Assembly (NCBI RefSeq): GCF_020829645.1
Contig: NZ_JAIVFS010000092.1
Span: forward strand, 1 to 33,676
Reading direction: 5' to 3'
Source of the DNA: Nostoc mirabile CHAB5784
GTDB taxonomy: Bacteria > Cyanobacteriota > Cyanobacteriia > Cyanobacteriales > Nostocaceae
DNA length: 33,676 nucleotides
A program made the translations under genes and the position numbers. Positions within the stretch are counted from its first letter, which is position 1. Each line of letters starts with the position of its first letter. Under the pieces are notes generated by a model. The model was given only the letters and a program-made list of their open reading frames with translations. It searched no databases and had not been told where the DNA came from. Shown here piece by piece: positions 30,402 to 33,676 of the stretch.

Positions 30402-31148
30402 AGCTATGTAAGTACCTCTGCTACAGTGAATGCTCGTGAAGAGGCTCTCCGCGAACGAGGCTTAGTTTTTAGAGTATGTTAGATTGCAATCAATCATACC
30501 TGATTTTACTATTTATGGTTAATTTTTTCAAAAAAGTACTAAGTCAACCGTTATACAGGTTTGATCGAATTTAGGGCATCTATGGAAAGATAAGAGCCAC
30601 AAAGTCATAGTAACTTGCTTTTCATTCAGAGTAGTAAAAGTATTATTGTGATACTGGTCTAAAGCTACTTGTCCCCGTTGTTGTTGCATTTTTTGTGGAC
30701 AGGAAGGTACTCATGTCTGTTTGGCGTTCGCTCTCGAAAAAATGTCCCAATTATAAAGATATTGGCGCTGTTGCCCCTTTTGGCAAAGCGAGAGGCAGGT
30801 GTTTTCATACAACCAGAGAAAAACTAAAACTGGGTTTCAAAGCCTCTCTCCACTTCGGGGAGAGGAATGGAAGCGGGGTAAAAAGCTATGCTACAAAACG
30901 AGAAATCAAGACTTATAAATTTTCTTTTTTCGTATGAAAACACCCTGCCTTTTTGCAAAGCGAGGGGGGAGAATTTTTAAATTGCATCCCTGTGTTCAAA
31001 AAAATTTTTTACAAATCACAAAAATTCAAGCAACCTAAAGGGAGAGTAATTAGCGTAAATTGTCATGGGTACTTGTATCTGTATTCAGGCAGTAAGACAT
31101 AAACACTCTTTACCAACTGCCTAAGGCATAAATTTATACTTGGCAAGT
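30402..31148. other. Intergenic region of about 750 bp with an inverted-repeat element
   Basis: Just upstream of the NB-ARC gene it holds a GGCTCTCCGCGAACGAGGC repeat (near 30435-30455), matching the DNA inserted in the S23 gene. The element at 30783-30964 is described separately. A plus-strand ORF (30695-30937) spans this element and is unlikely to be a gene. The rest is A+T-rich and carries the leader of the kinase gene. Confidence 0.55.
30783..30964. repeat. Composite inverted/direct repeat element
   Basis: GGCAGGTGTTTTCATAC (30794-30810) pairs with GTATGAAAACACCCTGCC (30932-30949) except for one extra base. Outside this pair, GCAAAGCGAG occurs directly repeated at 30783-30792 and 30955-30964, like a 10-bp target duplication. 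Inside lies a CCTCTCTCC..GGGGAGAGG hairpin (30843-30865). It is probably another non-autonomous element. Confidence 0.65.
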
Positions 31149-33014
31149 ATGTCGTTTTATTGTATAAACCCCCTTTGTGAGCAACGTAAAAATCCTGACA
31201 ATACTGAAACATGTCTATCTTGTGGTAGTCCGTTGCTGATTAATAACCGTATTCGACTGCTTAAGCCATTGAGAGAGCTTACTTATGATCCTCGAAGCTA
31301 CTTTGAAGTTTTTGAGGTAGATGACGCTGGTACGAAATGGCATCCGGTTCGTGAGCGAAGAGTCATGAAAGTTCTCAAATGGAATTCGACTAGGCTTCGT
31401 GAGTTAATTAAGCGGGAATTCGGTGCTTTACGGTTAATCCAACATCCAAATATTCCTCAATGTGATGTTGAAGATTTTTTCAGTTTTGTACCTAATAATA
31501 GCCCTCTGGAACTATGTTGCTTAGTAATGGATAAAATTGAGGGACAAAACTTAGAAGAATGGATAAAAGAGAATGAACCGATTTCCCAAGCTCAAGCATT
31601 AGAATGGCTACGTCAATTAGTTGAAATACTTGATGTAGTACATCATACTGAATTTTTTCATAGAGATATTAAACCTGCAAACATAATTCTTCAACCAAAA
31701 GGGGAACTTGCGTTAATTGATTTTGGAACTGCACGACGAATAACTGATACGTATTTAGCTAAAGTTAGTGCAAGTGGAGGAACTGATACAAGAGTAGGAA
31801 ATTATGAAATTACAACTGTAGTTTCTTATTATTACACTCCACTAGAACAAGTTTATGGTAAAGCAGTCCCACAATCAGATTTTTTTGCTTTAGGCCGGAC
31901 TTTTGTTCGTTTAGTTACTGGCACTTCATTGACACGTTTGCCGACAGACAAAAAAACAGGACGATTAATCTGGAGAAATAAAGCATCGCAGATTGATAAA
32001 CCCTTTGCTGACTTTCTGGATGAGTTGATGGCTCCCATGCCAGGGCAACGTCCACCAACTACTGAAGTTATCCTGCAACGGTTAAAAATACTTCCTCAGC
32101 AAAATAAAATTTATAGAGTAACGAAGTCTAAAACGTTCAGAGTCAGCGCAGCAATTGGATTTATGATTTTGACAGTCTTTGTGACTTTCAAAGTATTATT
32201 ACCACTAAGAGCTAAATATTTAGTGTCTCAAGGGGAGAAGGCTGAGGCAGCAAATAATTTTCAGACCGCACAAGAGTTTTTTGACTCAGCTATAAAAATT
32301 AATCCTCAAGCCAGATACACAATTTCCAAATTTTATTTTGAAAAAGGACTTCGCAGTACGAAGAGTCTAGGATTAGCTAAAAGATACTATGAATTAGCAA
32401 TTAAATATAATGACACAAATGTAGAATCATATAATAATTTAGGTATTGTGTGTAAACAATTACAAGATTCTCAGTGTGTAATAGATAGTTATGAAAAAGC
32501 TTTTAAGTTAACCTCTGATAATTGGGAAGGGCATTATGGATTGGGAACTTACTACGATGAACGAATGAAATATGATTTAGCGGAGCAACAATACCAGTTA
32601 GCCATAAAAATTAATAGACAAGCGATAATTGCTATCAATAATTTATCTAGAGTAAAAATTCTCCAAGGTGATTATAATACAGCAATTTCTCTCGCCCAAG
32701 AAGGACTACAAAAAACTACAAATCCCAGATGGCAAGCAGTTTTGTATAAAAATTTAGGTTGGGCAAAATTTGAGCAGAAGAAATATAGCGAGGCGAAGCG
32801 ATATTTAGAGAAAGCGAAAGAATTAGAGATCCAAAGAACATCTACCCACTGTTTGCTGGCAAAAGTGCAGGGAATTTTAGGTGATTTTGATAACTCTTGG
32901 CTTTCCTGGGAAGCCTGTTTGCTAACTGAATCTAGAGAACCAGAGGTTTTCATCTGGCGAGCCGAAATAATAGAAAGAATTAGACAAAAAGCTCCTAATT
33001 TAATTGAAGATTAA
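31149..33014 (+). CDS. Membrane Ser/Thr protein kinase with zinc ribbon and TPRs
   Basis: ATG 31149 is preferred over the TTG at 31140. 621 residues. An N-terminal four-Cys ribbon (CINPLCEQRKNP..CLSCG) is followed by a Hanks-type kinase domain with Lys74 (RVMKVLKW), catalytic HRDIKPAN (Asp173) and IDFGTARR (Asp191), then YTPLEQVYG and SDFFALGRTFVRLVTG. One transmembrane helix follows near 330-350 (AAIGFMILTVFVTFKVLL), and then about six TPR units (NLGIVCKQLQD, YGLGTYYDERMKYDLAEQQY, NLGWAKFEQKKYSEAKRYLEKA) outside the kinase. The glycine-rich loop is replaced by LRELTYDPRSYFEVFEV, as in a known cyanobacterial subgroup. It probably senses or organises partners through the TPRs. Confidence 0.88.
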   Translation: MSFYCINPLCEQRKNPDNTETCLSCGSPLLINNRIRLLKPLRELTYDPRSYFEVFEVDDAGTKWHPVRERRVMKVLKWNSTRLRELIKREFGALRLIQHPNIPQCDVEDFFSFVPNNSPLELCCLVMDKIEGQNLEEWIKENEPISQAQALEWLRQLVEILDVVHHTEFFHRDIKPANIILQPKGELALIDFGTARRITDTYLAKVSASGGTDTRVGNYEITTVVSYYYTPLEQVYGKAVPQSDFFALGRTFVRLVTGTSLTRLPTDKKTGRLIWRNKASQIDKPFADFLDELMAPMPGQRPPTTEVILQRLKILPQQNKIYRVTKSKTFRVSAAIGFMILTVFVTFKVLLPLRAKYLVSQGEKAEAANNFQTAQEFFDSAIKINPQARYTISKFYFEKGLRSTKSLGLAKRYYELAIKYNDTNVESYNNLGIVCKQLQDSQCVIDSYEKAFKLTSDNWEGHYGLGTYYDERMKYDLAEQQYQLAIKINRQAIIAINNLSRVKILQGDYNTAISLAQEGLQKTTNPRWQAVLYKNLGWAKFEQKKYSEAKRYLEKAKELEIQRTSTHCLLAKVQGILGDFDNSWLSWEACLLTESREPEVFIWRAEIIERIRQKAPNLIED

Positions 33015-33141
33015 GCTGATTGAATTTAATAGCGTCTCAATAGTAACAAATTATTATTAGAATTTACAACCCTAAACACATTTTTTTATCTCTCTAATTC
33101 TTGTATGCTATTAACTTGCATATAACTATATAAAACTTTTG

Positions 33142-33576
33142 ATGCTAAGTACACACAGACAAAAGAACAAAATTGGGAGAAAAATCTACATCTTCCAAAT
33201 TTTAGTAGTTGCATCAACGATACTTCTTCTAGGTTGGAGCAATGCATGGGGTCAGGTAAAGCCAGAAGCAAAACGTAGGTGTAAGGTTATTGGTCGAGTT
33301 ACTAACGTGAGCGATCTTCGCTGGCGAGTAAATAGCTTATTGTGTTCAGGAGATCGCATTACTCCAATGAATGGACGAACAGTTAATACTTTATGTTACT
33401 TGAACGGAGAATTTCTAGATTTTAAACAAAGTAGCATTTTCGATGTTGAAGATAAATGTAGGCTACCGCACGACAGAGTAAGGCTATGTACGGGATTGAA
33501 CCCAACTGAATGTGACGGTATTAAAGGGCCAACAAATGTACCAATGCTAATTAGCGCTCTTTTATGTCTCTGGTGA
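33142..33576 (+). CDS. Secreted protein, apparently truncated
   Basis: ATG 33142 gives a 144-residue product with a basic N-terminus and signal segment (IYIFQILVVASTILLLGWSNAWG). The mature part (CKVIGRVTNVSDLRWRVNSLLCSGDRITP, TVNTLCYLNGEFLDFKQSSIF) resembles short cysteine-containing domains found at the start of larger secreted cyanobacterial proteins, often near kinases or CHAT proteins. The frame ends abruptly after GPTNVPMLI with a hydrophobic ALLCLW. A +1 frame runs only a little further, so the downstream part is probably lost. It starts about 130 bp after the kinase in the same direction. Function unknown. Confidence 0.55.
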   Translation: MLSTHRQKNKIGRKIYIFQILVVASTILLLGWSNAWGQVKPEAKRRCKVIGRVTNVSDLRWRVNSLLCSGDRITPMNGRTVNTLCYLNGEFLDFKQSSIFDVEDKCRLPHDRVRLCTGLNPTECDGIKGPTNVPMLISALLCLW

Positions 33577-33676
33577 GAGAAAAATGCTCTGATTTGCTGA
33601 GATTTTTGAAATTCCTTGAAGACTGTGAACAATACAGGCGCTGCTATGTCGGAAATATTGAGAAGTAATCAAATAT

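Noticed and set aside
30695..30937. 80-codon plus-strand ORF
   Set aside because: It runs across an inverted-repeat element and hairpin; the product has no coherent protein features.
31140..31148. TTG start for the kinase, three codons upstream
   Set aside because: ATG 31149 gives the standard MSFYCINP start of the family.

Overview
The window looks like part of a large plasmid, or a plasmid-derived island, of a filamentous, probably heterocyst-forming (Nostoc-like) cyanobacterium. Three things point there. At least nine copies of the HIP1 octamer GCGATCGC are present (for example near 3905, 9731, 13423, 21473, 21734, 22271, 22537, 22826 and 26645). Heptameric short tandem repeats (CGTAATT, ATTCAAA, AACTGGT) lie between genes. 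The protein families are typical of cyanobacterial plasmids: a CyRepA1/DUF3854-type replication protein, a zinc-ribbon Ser/Thr kinase with TPRs, and an NB-ARC protein with a vMAP-type N-terminus. The G+C content looks low.

Left third (1-13.8 kb, + strand): a reduced VirB/VirD4 type IV secretion (conjugation) cluster. The order is an AAA+ ATPase remnant without Walker A, a small VirB3-like membrane protein, VirB4, a VirB5/TrbJ-like secreted protein, VirB6/TrbL, VirB8, VirB10, a VirB9/TraK-like protein and VirD4. It is followed by two overlapping ORFs that look like a split, catalytically degraded relaxase, and by a truncated paralogue of the plasmid replication protein. No VirB11, VirB2 pilin or VirB1 is visible. 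A four-helix-bundle (S23) gene sits antisense inside the cluster, between VirB5 and VirB6, bounded by G-rich/C-rich inverted repeats.

Middle (13.8-21.6 kb): accessory region. A tight minus-strand run of four small genes starts with a BRO-N-like protein. Then come a lipoprotein, a RecD2-like helicase that has lost its second motor domain and carries an unrelated C-terminus, a small beta-rich protein, a coiled-coil DNA-binding-type protein with a palindrome upstream, and a tyrosine recombinase catalytic domain.

Right third (21.6-33.7 kb): the full-length CyRepA1-like replication protein (minus strand), a coiled-coil plasmid protein of ParB/DUF3102 flavour, an intergenic region with strong hairpins, a two-gene operon (vMAP/NB-ARC ATPase plus a small protein like those called FinO-like in cyanobacteria), a Ser/Thr kinase with TPRs, and a truncated secreted protein.

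The most striking feature is how densely small non-autonomous elements are scattered here. Two MITE-like families are each present twice with matching terminal inverted repeats and about 10-bp target duplications. Several other inverted-repeat elements lie between genes. In three places, repeat-like or palindromic sequence appears to be inserted in frame inside genes (S23 and, twice, the replication gene). Together with the degraded relaxase, truncated replication paralogue and truncated helicase, this suggests a conjugative plasmid being remodelled by repeats.
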